Shown: positions 1 through 10,057, counted from the stretch's first letter. The stretch: 64,000 bases of DNA from Paenibacillus sp. BIC5C1 (GCF_032399705.1 NZ_CP135922.1:4154001-4218000); one strand, 5' to 3'. Program-made: numbers and translations. The notes: generated by a model from the letters alone, not told the origin.

Positions 1-226
1 AAGGAGTACGGTTGATTTTGATTGTTTTCGTCTTTTTCCCAAAATACAACAAAAAAACCTTTTTTCTTTGGAGTTAATTTGGCGAGGCGACTTCGATATT
101 TATAATCTCCAATATAGATAATCATTCCTTCATATTCTCTATTATGTTTTCTTCAATAATGCAGGTAATCTCTATATTTTCAAAGTTAGCAAGTATGCTA
201 TCTATTAGCTCTTTAGATTTAAACAT
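1..226 (-). pseudogene. MepB-family protein, frameshifted and cut by window edge
   Basis: Read on the minus strand, an ATG at 226 with a good ribosome site (GAGGGGATG) opens a 34-codon frame that starts MFKSKELIDSILANFENIEI and stops at 122-124. A second frame, overlapping it, then reads REYEGMIIYIGDYKYRSRLA, KLTPKKKGFFVVFWEKDENN and runs off the left edge. From memory the two parts together match the N-terminal half of the MepB family, which usually is one frame of about 150-165 residues; MepB lies beside MepA in Staphylococcus and its function is unclear. Joining the parts needs a -1 shift near 125-150, so the gene is mutated here or carries a sequencing error. Confidence 0.6.
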
Positions 227-385
227 GCTATCATCCCCTCAATCATTTTTCACAACGTTAATTATAGCCTCTTAGCTTTGTATGAAACGGAAATTCATTT
301 TTTTGTTACAGCTACTCGCAGTTTGTGATATGGTCAGTGAGGTGCGATCAGACCGTACACATTTACATATCATGCGAGGAGAAGA
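227..385. promoter_or_regulatory. Intergenic region between mepB-like gene and EamA transporter
   Basis: This divergent spacer must hold the promoters of both flanking genes. It is AT-rich. I see no dyad long enough to call an operator. The only firm signals are the ribosome sites: GAGGGGATG before the minus-strand start at 226 and GCGAGGAGAAG before the plus-strand TTG at 386. Confidence 0.4.
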
Positions 386-1336
386 TTGAAAGTGAATGAA
401 ATAAAAGCAATGGAGAACCCGAATAAGTTTAGCGATCCTCTATTTGTAACGTTAGTTGCAAGTATTTGCTGCTTGTTATGGGGAAGTGCCTACCCGTTTA
501 TTAAGCTTGGATATAGTGCTTTTGACATCCTGGCAGAAGATATTCCATCCAAATTTGTATTTGCGGGTTATCGATTTATTTTGGCAGGATTACTGCTTCT
601 TTTCCTGTTTCGTGTCATTAGTAAACGGAAATTTGAACTGTCTGGACGGCAATTTTCAAGCTTAATATTGCTTGGCTTGTTCCAAACAGGTCTGCAGTAT
701 CTGTTTTTTTATGTGGGTGTAGCCAATACGACAGGAGTCAAAGGTTCGATTATGAATGCGACAACGACCTTTTTCAGTGTTGTTCTAGCTCACTTTTTAT
801 ATAAAAATGATAAACTGAGCAAAAATAAAATAGCCGGCTGTCTGCTTGGATTTATTGGCGTAATCATTGTTAATTTCCACTCCAACCTGCTGGAATTCTC
901 CTTCTCTCTCACAGGTGAAGGTTTCGTTATTATTGCGGCTCTTATTTTTTCTATTACGGCCATCTATGCAAAGCACTTAACTGGCTCCATCGACGTCCTC
1001 GTTATTACCGGAGTTAGCCTGTTTGTCGGCGGACTGGGACTCACCATACTGGGATTACTGCTTGGCGGCCGGGTTACCCATTTTACACTTGAATCAACGG
1101 GTATCTTGATTTACTTAGTTTTACTTTCATCAGCTGCATTTTGCTTGTGGAATCTACTTCTGAAATACAACAAAGTGGGGAAAGTATCAGTGTATAACTT
1201 CCTTATCCCTGTCTTTGGTGCATTGCTATCGGCGTTGTTTTTGGGAGAAACGATTTTGGAATTCAAGAACCTAGTCGCATTGCTCTTTGTATCCATCGGT
1301 ATTTATATGGTCAATAGAGTCACCTCATCAAAATAA
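386..1336 (+). CDS. EamA/DMT-family transporter
   Basis: A 316-residue integral membrane protein of the drug/metabolite transporter superfamily. It has about ten hydrophobic segments in two EamA repeats, roughly residues 19-160 and 175-312. The first repeat carries the usual LLWGSAYPFIKLG motif, the second ends in LFLGETI. The likely start is the TTG at 386, with GAGGAG five bases upstream; an in-frame ATG at 410 lacks such a site. Family members export amino acids, metabolites or drugs, and nothing in the sequence or the neighbours points to a substrate. It is a single-gene unit ending at the terminator near 1401-1441. Confidence 0.85.
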   Translation: MKVNEIKAMENPNKFSDPLFVTLVASICCLLWGSAYPFIKLGYSAFDILAEDIPSKFVFAGYRFILAGLLLLFLFRVISKRKFELSGRQFSSLILLGLFQTGLQYLFFYVGVANTTGVKGSIMNATTTFFSVVLAHFLYKNDKLSKNKIAGCLLGFIGVIIVNFHSNLLEFSFSLTGEGFVIIAALIFSITAIYAKHLTGSIDVLVITGVSLFVGGLGLTILGLLLGGRVTHFTLESTGILIYLVLLSSAAFCLWNLLLKYNKVGKVSVYNFLIPVFGALLSALFLGETILEFKNLVALLFVSIGIYMVNRVTSSK

Positions 1337-1398
1337 TATTTTTCTTTCCAAACGAATGGGGACCACCCACCTAAGACTTGGTACAAGAACGAAATCTT

Positions 1399-1445
1399 TA
1401 AATACAAAAAGGTCGCTAATTAGCGACCTTTTCTTGTATTTAAAG
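1399..1445. terminator. Bidirectional terminator
   Basis: A long inverted repeat. The outer arms AAATACAA/TTGTATTT enclose AAGGTCGC-TAAT-less core GGTCGCTAATTAGCGACC, with A- and T-runs on both sides. It lies between the converging EamA and serine hydrolase genes and can serve both. Confidence 0.85.
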
Positions 1446-1460
1446 CCTCACCTTTTCGCA

Positions 1461-2594
1461 TTACAAACAGGAATAAACAACATTACGCAAGCGCCGATGA
1501 ACATAAGGCTCCTGATTGTTCAGCAGATGCTGCGCATACATGACCGTAAGTTCAGAGTCTGGATCAATGATGGCCATACAGCCCGCAGCACCACTCCATC
1601 CAAATTCACCTAGTGGACTTAACGAACCGCTGCCAGCTTTGGAGATATGCGTACGTACACCCAGCCCATAACCATACCCTCCCATATGATCCCAGGAGTA
1701 ATCACCACGGGTCAGATCGTTCAGATGGTCTGTGCGCATCAGCTCAATTGAAGCCTGTGACAGAATGCGAACGCCTTTCGGACTTGTTCCTTTTCCCGTC
1801 AGCGCGCTAAGAAACAGTGCATAGTCGCTAACGGTGGACAATAGTCCGGCACCACCGCTCTCCAAATCCGTGCCTACCCGGAATCCGTTTCCGTCCATTC
1901 GGATGGCTTTTTCAAGCTCATCATTGTAAGCATACTGCGGAATCAGGCGGGTCTTTTGTTCATCGTTCAGATCGAACGCCGTATCGTTCATACCCAGCGG
2001 CCCGATAATTTCTTCTTGCAGATACATACCAAAACGTCTGCCACTTACAACCTCGACCAAGGCTCCCAGCACGTCGTGACACATACTATAGTTCCAATGC
2101 GTACCTGGCTCAAACAGAAGCGGTTCCTTGGCGAGCGCTTTCGCGAAGTCTCTTGTCGATAATGTTCCGTTGGTGTTCTGCACAGCTTCCTGAATGCTTG
2201 GCGAGCCAACATCATAGGAGAACCCGGCAGTCATCGTAAACAAGTCGCGTACTGTAATTGCCTTTGTCGCTTTTTCCAATCTGACCTCGCCGCTCGATAA
2301 TGTTTTCTTCACCGTCATCTCGGCGTATTCCGGCAGATAGTCGGATACCGGATCGCTCAGCAGCATCTGCCCTCTCTCGACAAGTTGAAGCGCTGCCACA
2401 CAGGTCATAATTTTCGTCATGGAGTAAAGATTAAAGATCGCCCCATCGCCGATGGGCGTTTGCTCCTCCAGATTGGCGTAACCATTCCGGTAACGGAAAA
2501 CGGTATCATTTTGATGCATCACAAGGACCTCTGCCCACGGAATTCTCCATGATGTGATGCGATCAATAAATGACGCTAGCGGTTTAAAGTCCAT
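1461..2594 (-). CDS. Serine hydrolase, beta-lactamase/class C-like family
   Basis: A protein of 377 residues from the chosen ATG at 2594, which follows GGACGGGG; the frame stays open for 24 more codons upstream but without a ribosome site. The fold family includes class C beta-lactamases, DD-peptidases and family VIII esterases. The SxxK nucleophile motif is SMTK at about residues 58-61. The second motif reads NYSM where penicillin-binding proteins have YxN, and the third looks like WSGAAG instead of KTG or HTG. These variants favour an esterase-like enzyme over a beta-lactamase. No signal peptide is seen, so it is probably cytoplasmic. Substrate unknown. Confidence 0.8.
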   Translation of the reverse strand: MDFKPLASFIDRITSWRIPWAEVLVMHQNDTVFRYRNGYANLEEQTPIGDGAIFNLYSMTKIMTCVAALQLVERGQMLLSDPVSDYLPEYAEMTVKKTLSSGEVRLEKATKAITVRDLFTMTAGFSYDVGSPSIQEAVQNTNGTLSTRDFAKALAKEPLLFEPGTHWNYSMCHDVLGALVEVVSGRRFGMYLQEEIIGPLGMNDTAFDLNDEQKTRLIPQYAYNDELEKAIRMDGNGFRVGTDLESGGAGLLSTVSDYALFLSALTGKGTSPKGVRILSQASIELMRTDHLNDLTRGDYSWDHMGGYGYGLGVRTHISKAGSGSLSPLGEFGWSGAAGCMAIIDPDSELTVMYAQHLLNNQEPYVHRRLRNVVYSCL

Positions 2595-2758
2595 ATTTCC
2601 CCGTCCTTCTATGTAGAATCGTTTATCAATGCACATCGTGGATCTATGTTCATACACATGACCCACATAGTATTAATATACGACCATTCACATGCATTGA
2701 CCATATCTAATGAAAAGCAACTTTAAACATTCTGCACCACTTTTTAGGATCGGTACAA

Positions 2759-3295
<537 letters not shown>

Positions 3296-3336
3296 CTATG
3301 AATCAATTATCTATTTAAAAACAGGTCGGTTTTTTT

Positions 3337-3350
3337 GTTGTAAATACAAC
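3337..3350. promoter_or_regulatory. Short dyad upstream of paiA
   Basis: GTTGTAAATACAAC has six-base arms around two bases, 60 bp upstream of the paiA start. It could be an operator. The rest of the spacer 3278-3473 is AT-rich and shows nothing else firm. Confidence 0.3.
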
Positions 3351-3473
3351 ATTATTTATATTCTTAATTTACTTCTAATTTGTATAGTTTGCAACATAAA
3401 TTAGCAAGAAGAAGCAAAATTGATATACTTAGCAAACGTTTTCGGAATTTTTAATAAGGTTTCCCCGATCAGA

Positions 3474-4982
3474 TTATTTAAGTAGTTTTTCTTTATATTC
3501 TGTGGGACTTAGTCCTGTGTATTCCTTAAACACCTTGGAGAAATAATGCTGATCACTGAACGATAACAGATCCGATAACTCCTTAAATTTCATCTCCGGT
3601 TGACATTCCATGAGTCTGCATGCTTCCTTCATTCGAAGCTTTGTATAATACTGAACAAACGTGACTTGTGTTACGCTTTTAATCACTCTGCTAACATAAG
3701 AGGGGCTGACGTGAAACTTCATTGCAATGTCATTGATGGATATTTGGGTATACTTGTTCCGTTTGATGTACTCATCCATTTGCACAAACAGATCTTCTCT
3801 GCTTTTGCGTCCATGGGATTGAAGCATATCAAAACATTGTCCAATCCATTCCGTTAACTCAACGCAGAAATCACCATATGCTTCTTCATCAAATAACTTT
3901 TTTGCTCTAAGTTCCAAACCAAGCCTAATTCCCGTACCTTGCTCTTCAACCAAATGTGCGAATGTATCCACCACTAAGTTGATAAAACGTTCCAATTCTT
4001 TTACATGTACGTTTTCTTCTGTCCATCGATTCATTAACTCGGATAGCTTAAGGGCAAACTGTTCCTTTTGACGAGCTTGTATCATCTGGACAAACGAAAA
4101 TTCCAGTGTGGAATCCAGACAACCTGCTTCAGTTCTTACTATGGAGACGGGATTCCCGCTATCCAGCACCAATCCATTGTTCAATCGCTGATGCATTGAT
4201 AAAATGGACGATATTTGGTGATAAAGTTCAGACAAAATAACGGATTCCGACCATAGCAGCTGCCCACCGATTGTTGTGTCCATACCTTGCGAAACCAAAT
4301 GGCGGCGCAGCGATTCCAGACATTCATGTACAGAGGAATACAAATCAAGAATTCCTTTATTTACAAAAACGATGAATTGCTGCGGAGTTTGACTTAGAAA
4401 CACTTTACATGGACGAGGAGCAAAAAAATCTTCTAAAGAAGCCTGTAACGTCTTTTGTCCCCATCGTTCCCGTTCCGGGGTGAAAGGCTGCCTACGTAGA
4501 ACAATCATTATTTGGGACAAAAAAACAGCATGTTCCCCCGGCTTAAGTTCAGCATAACTATGGGGATCAACGATCTCCTGCAGCTCATGAAAGTTCCTGG
4601 ATCTCGATTGATCGAGCTGTTTAATAACTCTGCGCATGACTTCCTCCAGCGCCTCAGGCTCGACGGGCTTCAGCAAATAGTCGAACACCTGTAAATTCAA
4701 TGCTTTTCGTGTATATTCAAAATCGCTATACCCGCTAATTAGAATAACCTTTAACTCAGGCTGAGCAAGCTTGGCGTGCTCAATTAGTGATAAGCCATCC
4801 ATCTTGGGCATCCGTATGTCTGTCAACAGAAGATCGATTGGCTGCTTCTGAAGTGCTGCCAGCGCCTCTTCCCCATTCGTGGCCGTAACTGCCACGTGAA
4901 TGGGAAAATCCAGCGTGTCCAGCAGCATTTTAATATTGCGCAATATAGGTTTGCTATCCTCAACGATCATGATATTGTACAT
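3474..4982 (-). CDS. YesN-type response regulator (REC + AraC HTH)
   Basis: A 502-residue response regulator. An N-terminal receiver domain (about 1-120) has the phosphoacceptor D55 in LLLTDIRMPKMDG, and residues 103-115 contain the conserved LLKPVEPEAL. A long middle region of unknown fold follows, then a C-terminal AraC-type double helix-turn-helix (about 400-502) ending GLSPTEYKEK. It lies 18 bases downstream of the sensor kinase gene in one operon. The pair is divergent from the sugar ABC operon at 6971-10057, the usual arrangement for control of a neighbouring carbohydrate importer in Paenibacillus. Direct control of that operon is inferred from position. Confidence 0.9.
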   Translation of the reverse strand: MYNIMIVEDSKPILRNIKMLLDTLDFPIHVAVTATNGEEALAALQKQPIDLLLTDIRMPKMDGLSLIEHAKLAQPELKVILISGYSDFEYTRKALNLQVFDYLLKPVEPEALEEVMRRVIKQLDQSRSRNFHELQEIVDPHSYAELKPGEHAVFLSQIMIVLRRQPFTPERERWGQKTLQASLEDFFAPRPCKVFLSQTPQQFIVFVNKGILDLYSSVHECLESLRRHLVSQGMDTTIGGQLLWSESVILSELYHQISSILSMHQRLNNGLVLDSGNPVSIVRTEAGCLDSTLEFSFVQMIQARQKEQFALKLSELMNRWTEENVHVKELERFINLVVDTFAHLVEEQGTGIRLGLELRAKKLFDEEAYGDFCVELTEWIGQCFDMLQSHGRKSREDLFVQMDEYIKRNKYTQISINDIAMKFHVSPSYVSRVIKSVTQVTFVQYYTKLRMKEACRLMECQPEMKFKELSDLLSFSDQHYFSKVFKEYTGLSPTEYKEKLLK

Positions 4983-5000
4983 TGTCTATGCCTCCTGTGC

Positions 5001-6764
5001 TCAGTAAAAATCCCTCGTCATCGAGCCGATGATTTGAATAGTTGCTCCTTTTCCCTCGTCAGAATGATTGTTGTAGATGTTAAAAAACAGCCGATTGCTA
5101 TACATCAGTTTCAGCCGATTGACACTATTGACGATTCCCATGTTGCCAAGAGCTGTCTGACGATCAGGGTTTTGACTCATTCCGGAGCCAGACTTCTGAA
5201 TATTGGACAAAATCTCTTCTATTTTGTTTGGCGGGAAGCCCTCTCCGTTGTCTTTAATCTCCAATGCCCATAATCCGTTATACTGCTTCACGGTAATTTG
5301 GATACACCAGGGAGGTGTGGTATTGAAGAAAGCATGCTCAATACAGTTTTCAACGAAAGGCTGAATGACCAGCCGCGGCAGGCGAATTTCACTCGTCAGT
5401 TCATCAGCATCAATGTTCCACTCTAGATCTTCTTCATACTTTTGCTGTACCAACGACAAATAATGTCTCGTATGCTCAAGCTCTTCCGTCATCGTCACAT
5501 GTGCATAAGGGGATGAAACTATATATCGTAAACTGTCTGACAGATGTTTGCACATATCGGACACGACCCGGGTTCTTCCCTCTTGAGCAGCAATGCTGAT
5601 CAAATAAAGGACGTTATGAAGGAAATGGGGAGCGATCTGAGCTTGCAATGCGGAATTCCGCGCGGTGACTTCTTCATGTAACGCCTTCTTCTCACGGTCA
5701 ATAGACTCCTGTAATCTCTCCATCAAGTCCTGAAAAGCTTCATTCAACAGCAAGAGATCATTATTTTTAGGCCGATCATCGACTTTCAGCTTCATATTGC
5801 TGTAGTTGATGCGCCAAATCTGGCTGCGAAGCTTGCGAATGGGAAGCAACAGATTGCGTGTGGAGAAGAAAATGTATACGAAAGAAATGAGCATTAAGGC
5901 TGTAATCAGCAAAATGGACATGCTTTGCACGGAGCGGATTGAGCCTAAAACCGAGTCTTTCGGCGTTGTTATAAAAGTAATCCAACCCGTCTGGTGAGAT
6001 GTAGAATGCGTAACGTAATTATTTTGTTCATCAACTGCCAGTCCTTCGTCGGATAGTGGCTCTTTCCACACCAATGCGTTCTTTCTCACTTCCGAGCCAG
6101 TCATTTGCTCACCTTGCTTGTTCATAATGAATACATCTCCTGCTGTAATTCCTTCCGTAAGGTTTTGAATGTAAGCTTGATCCATTTGAATACTAAGATA
6201 TCCGTATAGCCTGCCATTCTGATCGTTGACCGTACGGACAAAGGAAATCGTGTCTGCATCTCGAAGCAGAATAAATCCGTTCCCTGTCCACTCTCGTCCA
6301 CTTCTACTTTTTTCCGTTAAGGCACTTAGGATTGTTGGAGGATGTCCTGAACCCAGATACGATGTGAGCAGCACACCCTGTTTATCATAAATGGACATGT
6401 CCTTGATGTTCATACTGGGGCCAATCGCCTGAAACATGATATCTTTCAGTTTCCGAATCTGCTTCAGTCTTTCATAATTGCTTGGGGCTGAAGAACTCTT
6501 GTCCATCGTTGCGAAGATGTCCTTATTCGACAATATGCGCTGGGACATCTGGTTTTGCTGCTCTACGTATAGGTCAACCTGTTCTCGTACCTTAGTGGCA
6601 GTGACTAGCATATCCTCCTCCGTTTTTTGTGTAAGCGGGCGGATAACGACAAGGTTCACATAAACGATAAAACATCCCAGCACGAACAAAAGAAGCGCCA
6701 GAAATGTCAAAAATACTTTTGTCTGCAAGCTGAATTGTGTGGCTCTATGTAGAAGTTTAGCCAT
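5001..6764 (-). CDS. YesM-type sensor histidine kinase
   Basis: A 587-residue membrane sensor kinase of the LytS/YesM class. Transmembrane helix 1 is at about 15-41, an extracellular double-Cache-like sensor fills about 42-278, helix 2 is at about 279-301 and a HAMP domain follows. The phosphoacceptor His lies in QIAPHFLHNVLYL (about H380). The ATPase domain has the N box FVENCIEHAF and the G1 box DNGEGF. The start at 6764 follows AGGAGG; a start at 6791 is in frame but lacks a ribosome site. It probably senses a sugar or the loaded binding protein encoded divergently at 6971. Confidence 0.88.
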   Translation of the reverse strand: MAKLLHRATQFSLQTKVFLTFLALLLFVLGCFIVYVNLVVIRPLTQKTEEDMLVTATKVREQVDLYVEQQNQMSQRILSNKDIFATMDKSSSAPSNYERLKQIRKLKDIMFQAIGPSMNIKDMSIYDKQGVLLTSYLGSGHPPTILSALTEKSRSGREWTGNGFILLRDADTISFVRTVNDQNGRLYGYLSIQMDQAYIQNLTEGITAGDVFIMNKQGEQMTGSEVRKNALVWKEPLSDEGLAVDEQNNYVTHSTSHQTGWITFITTPKDSVLGSIRSVQSMSILLITALMLISFVYIFFSTRNLLLPIRKLRSQIWRINYSNMKLKVDDRPKNNDLLLLNEAFQDLMERLQESIDREKKALHEEVTARNSALQAQIAPHFLHNVLYLISIAAQEGRTRVVSDMCKHLSDSLRYIVSSPYAHVTMTEELEHTRHYLSLVQQKYEEDLEWNIDADELTSEIRLPRLVIQPFVENCIEHAFFNTTPPWCIQITVKQYNGLWALEIKDNGEGFPPNKIEEILSNIQKSGSGMSQNPDRQTALGNMGIVNSVNRLKLMYSNRLFFNIYNNHSDEGKGATIQIIGSMTRDFY

Positions 6765-6843
6765 GCTTCGCGAAGCCTCCTGTCCTATCATGCTGTGAAA
6801 TTCGTCTGGATCATGTCTTAATGTAGCATGGGTTTGAATGAAA

Positions 6844-6857
6844 TGATAGCGATTTCA
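6844..6857. promoter_or_regulatory. Candidate CcpA cre site
   Basis: TGATAGCGATTTCA fits the cre consensus TGWAANCGNTNWCA with one mismatch. It lies between the divergent two-component and sugar importer operons, where catabolite repression would make sense. Confidence 0.45.
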
Positions 6858-6918
6858 AGTTCAGTATTTTACACATAAATATTCAAGCACAGACATGTAC
6901 CGAAGTAAGAGAGGATTC

Positions 6919-6924
6919 TATAAT
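6919..6924 (+). promoter_or_regulatory. -10 box for the sugar ABC operon
   Basis: A perfect TATAAT lies 47 bases before the start codon at 6971. At the proper distance upstream (6896-6901) there is only TGTACC, a poor -35. This is what one expects of a promoter needing an AraC-type activator. Confidence 0.5.
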
Positions 6925-6970
6925 TGGATTTGTAAACGGATTCATCACATGTTTCAGAGGGGGATTTACG

Positions 6971-8284
6971 TTGAACATGCATAAAAGAAAAAAAGCAGCA
7001 TCCATTGTATTGGCAAGCTTGTTGTCCATTTCACTGACCGCTTGCGGATCAGGTGACACTGATTCTGGCACATCTGCAAGCAATGGCAATAAAAACAGCA
7101 AGGTCACACTGGAACTGGCCATTTCCAAGAGCTCACAGGATTCCGCCTTTATCCAGCAGGATATTCTCGATGAGTTTGAAAAACAGACCCATATCTCTGT
7201 AAATTTGCAGCTCATCCCGGCTGAGCAAACAACAACCGTACTGCAAACCAAGCTGGCTGTAGACGAAACGCCCGACATCATCCAGTACAATTTGGCCAGC
7301 GCCATTACGGATTTGAATCTTGAACGCAATTTCGAAATTCTGGATAACGAGTCCTGGGCCAACAGAATTGTAAACAAAGATGTACTCTCTGCTGCCGGCC
7401 ATATCTACAGCTTCCATGTCAGTCAGGACACGGGCATGCAAGGCGTCGTGTACAACAAACAGATTTTTGCTGACCTGGGTCTGTCCATCCCTACAAGTTA
7501 CGAACAATTTTTGGCGATCTGTGAAAAAATTAAAGCTAGCGGTATTACTCCAGTATTCATGCCCTATAAAGATGCATGGGCTGCGAACATTTGGCCTGCG
7601 GCAGCATTTGCCGATTTTGTAGCCAAAAATGACCCTACTTTTTTCGATGAACTCAATAGCAACAAGAAAAAATGGTCCGATATTCCCGAGTTTAAAACGT
7701 TTTTGGAGCAGCAATACGAAGTGTACACCAAGGGGTATACCAATACGGATGTGCTGAGCGACAGCTATGACATGGCGGTTGGCAAATTCCTGAACAAGGA
7801 AGTCGCCATGATGTTTATGGGAGATTGGTTAATCGAAGGCGTAGCAGAGCAGGATCCAAGCATGGAACTCGGTGTATTCCCAATTCCTTCTTCTGATGAT
7901 GCCAAATTGGGTGCAAGTCCGCTTGGAGGACAGCTGTTCATTCCGAAAAAGGCTAAGCATTTGGACGAAGCCAAACAGTTCCTGGACTTTATCGCCTCCA
8001 AGGAAATTGCCCAACAGATCGTCGACTCCAAAGGCTATGTATCCAATTTTAGCGATGTTACTACGCCAGAGTTGCCTGCTTACAAACAGGATATCGTTGA
8101 CAATTACATCCTGCCCAAGAAAACTGTGTTGACCACGGATGCTTACATGCTGGTAGATCGCAGTGAGTTATACAGACTGTTACAAGATCAATTCGCTGGC
8201 GGTTTGACACCGGAGGAAGTATTGAAATCCTGGGATGAGAAGTTCAGTCAACTAATGCAGGATAAAGGCGTTTCCGGTTTCTAA
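6971..8284 (+). CDS. Extracellular sugar-binding lipoprotein of ABC importer
   Basis: A 437-residue family 1 solute-binding protein. The signal peptide is basic, then hydrophobic, and ends in the lipobox SLTAC, with the lipidated cysteine at about residue 25, so the mature protein is anchored outside the membrane. The body shows typical binding-protein stretches such as GVVYNKQIFADLGL and PLGGQLFIPKKAKHL. Start is the TTG at 6971 behind AGAGGGGGA. It is the first gene of an importer operon followed by two permeases, with no ATPase; such systems normally share an MsmX-type ATPase encoded elsewhere. The sugar is unknown. Confidence 0.9.
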   Translation: MNMHKRKKAASIVLASLLSISLTACGSGDTDSGTSASNGNKNSKVTLELAISKSSQDSAFIQQDILDEFEKQTHISVNLQLIPAEQTTTVLQTKLAVDETPDIIQYNLASAITDLNLERNFEILDNESWANRIVNKDVLSAAGHIYSFHVSQDTGMQGVVYNKQIFADLGLSIPTSYEQFLAICEKIKASGITPVFMPYKDAWAANIWPAAAFADFVAKNDPTFFDELNSNKKKWSDIPEFKTFLEQQYEVYTKGYTNTDVLSDSYDMAVGKFLNKEVAMMFMGDWLIEGVAEQDPSMELGVFPIPSSDDAKLGASPLGGQLFIPKKAKHLDEAKQFLDFIASKEIAQQIVDSKGYVSNFSDVTTPELPAYKQDIVDNYILPKKTVLTTDAYMLVDRSELYRLLQDQFAGGLTPEEVLKSWDEKFSQLMQDKGVSGF

Positions 8285-8298
8285 GAATTGAAATACAG

Positions 8299-8330
8299 GG
8301 CAGCATGTCATTCCTGAATGATGTGCTGCC
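8299..8330 (+). terminator. Intercistronic hairpin after the binding-protein gene
   Basis: GGCAGCA and TCATT pair with AATGA and TGCTGCC around a short loop, 15 bases after the stop codon. No T-run follows, so it looks like a 3' stabiliser or partial attenuator that keeps binding-protein mRNA above permease mRNA. Confidence 0.55.
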
Positions 8331-8352
8331 TAGCTATAACGGAGTGTGAGAC

Positions 8353-9225
8353 ATGAAAAGGGCGAAAAATTTATATTCGTATTACATGGTATTTCCGGCA
8401 CTACTCATCTACTCTATCTTTTTTGTTATTCCAGCTATTGCTGCTTTCTATTACTCTTTTACGGATTGGCGGCTGGATCGAATTGATCTGAAGTTTATCG
8501 GATGGGACAATTTCGAGAAAATTTTCTCAGACAAAACACTTATTTTGGCGCTTAAAAATACGGCGATTTTTGCCGTTGTTACGGTTGCTGGCAAAAATAT
8601 TATTGGTCTGCTATTAGCCGTGGCCCTAAATATGAGATTAAAAACGAAGAACCTGCTGCGCGCAATATTCTACTCACCTTCCATACTGAGCATTCTGGTC
8701 ATCAGCATCTTGTTCACACCAATGCTGCGTACAGAAGGTACGATCAATCGTGTATTGGAAGCAGTCGGATTACATTCATTGAGCCAGGCTTGGTTGACCA
8801 ATCCTTCCCTTGTCATCTGGACGATTGCCATCGTATCCATCTGGCAAAGCGCCGGATTCCAAATGGCCATCTATCTGGCTGGTTTACAATCCATTTCTCA
8901 AGAATATTATGAAGCCGCTACGATTGACGGAGCAAGCTCATGGAAAAGTTTTTTCAAAATTACTCTGCCACTTTTGCTGCCAGCCATCAATATTAATCTG
9001 ATGTTGACACTGATTGGCGGGCTTAAAGTATTCTCGGAAGTGTATGTCATGACTGGCGGAGGTCCAGGCAACGCTTCACAAGTTGTGGGAACAATCATTC
9101 TCCGCTCCTTCGGCGAAGGAAACTGGGGACTTGGTACCGCAGTCAACACACTTCTGTTTGTGGTGGTCACGATTATTGCTATACCGCTGTTGATTTTCAT
9201 GCGGCGCAAGGAGGTTACGGAATAA
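8353..9225 (+). CDS. Sugar ABC transporter permease, MalF/UgpA type
   Basis: A 290-residue inner membrane permease with six predicted helices. The conserved EAA loop that docks on the ATPase reads EYYEAATIDGASSWKSFFKI, at about residues 185-204, and is followed by the usual TLPLLLPAININLML. It is the second gene of the operon, 68 bases after the binding-protein gene, and two bases separate its stop from the next gene, implying translational coupling with the second permease. Together they form the heterodimeric channel. Confidence 0.9.
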   Translation: MKRAKNLYSYYMVFPALLIYSIFFVIPAIAAFYYSFTDWRLDRIDLKFIGWDNFEKIFSDKTLILALKNTAIFAVVTVAGKNIIGLLLAVALNMRLKTKNLLRAIFYSPSILSILVISILFTPMLRTEGTINRVLEAVGLHSLSQAWLTNPSLVIWTIAIVSIWQSAGFQMAIYLAGLQSISQEYYEAATIDGASSWKSFFKITLPLLLPAININLMLTLIGGLKVFSEVYVMTGGGPGNASQVVGTIILRSFGEGNWGLGTAVNTLLFVVVTIIAIPLLIFMRRKEVTE

Positions 9226-9226
9226 C

Positions 9227-10057
9227 ATGGGATATACACGCAAACTCGCTATTCGCAACTATGTTGTTGAAGGATTTCTGCTCCTCGCCTCTCTGCTCAT
9301 TCTGTTGCCTCTGGTGGTTCTAATTCTGGGTTCGTTCAAAACGAGCGCTGAAGTGCTCAGCTTTTCCTTAAGTCTGCCGGATCAATGGCAATTTTCAAAC
9401 TATGTCCGGGTATTTGAAGAAGGCGGTCTGTCCCGAGCATTCCTGAACAGCATCTGGATTACGGGGATATCGTCCATCATCAACATTGTGGCTTCCTCAG
9501 CGGCTTCCTTCATTCTGGCACGCCGGGACACCAAACTTTCAAACACAATATATATGTATTTTTTCATGGGACTGATTGCACCGATGTCGATTATTACGAC
9601 GATCCGGGTCGTGCAAGGTTTGGGGTTTTATGGAAGTATATCAAGCGTCATCCTGATCTATGCAGCGCTTAATACCGCCTTTAGCGTATTTTTGTACAGC
9701 GGATTTATCAAAACCATTCCGAAAGCACTGGACGAGGTTGCGTTTTTGGAAGGTGCCAGCGTGTTCGGCGTGTTTTTCCGTATCGTTACACCACTCATCC
9801 TGCCCGTCAACGCAACGGTAGCGATCATGGTTTTTATGTCGGTATGGAATGATATTACGATTCCGGTGTACTTCCTTACGAATAGTTCAACGTGGACGAT
9901 GCCGCTCTCGATCTATAATTTTTACGGCAAATACAGCCGTGACTGGAACTTGATTTTTGCTAATCTTGTACTGACTTCACTTCCTGTGTTTATCCTCTAC
10001 TTGTTTGGACAGAAATATATCGTTAGCGGACTTACTGCGGGAGCGGTCAAAGGGTGA
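9227..10057 (+). CDS. Sugar ABC transporter permease, MalG/UgpE type
   Basis: A 276-residue permease and partner of the preceding gene. It has about six membrane helices. The EAA loop reads LDEVAFLEGASVFGVFFRIV, with the G at the conserved place, at about residues 175-194. The C-terminus KYIVSGLTAGAVKG is the typical MalG-type ending, which contacts the ATPase. It closes the operon and is followed by a strong terminator. No sugar-processing enzyme accompanies this importer, so its substrate cannot be read from context. Confidence 0.9.
   Translation: MGYTRKLAIRNYVVEGFLLLASLLILLPLVVLILGSFKTSAEVLSFSLSLPDQWQFSNYVRVFEEGGLSRAFLNSIWITGISSIINIVASSAASFILARRDTKLSNTIYMYFFMGLIAPMSIITTIRVVQGLGFYGSISSVILIYAALNTAFSVFLYSGFIKTIPKALDEVAFLEGASVFGVFFRIVTPLILPVNATVAIMVFMSVWNDITIPVYFLTNSSTWTMPLSIYNFYGKYSRDWNLIFANLVLTSLPVFILYLFGQKYIVSGLTAGAVKG

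Noticed and set aside
5806-5997. Open frames opposite and within the sensor kinase and other genes
   Set aside because: They lie inside well-supported genes, lack ribosome sites and have no recognisable domains.
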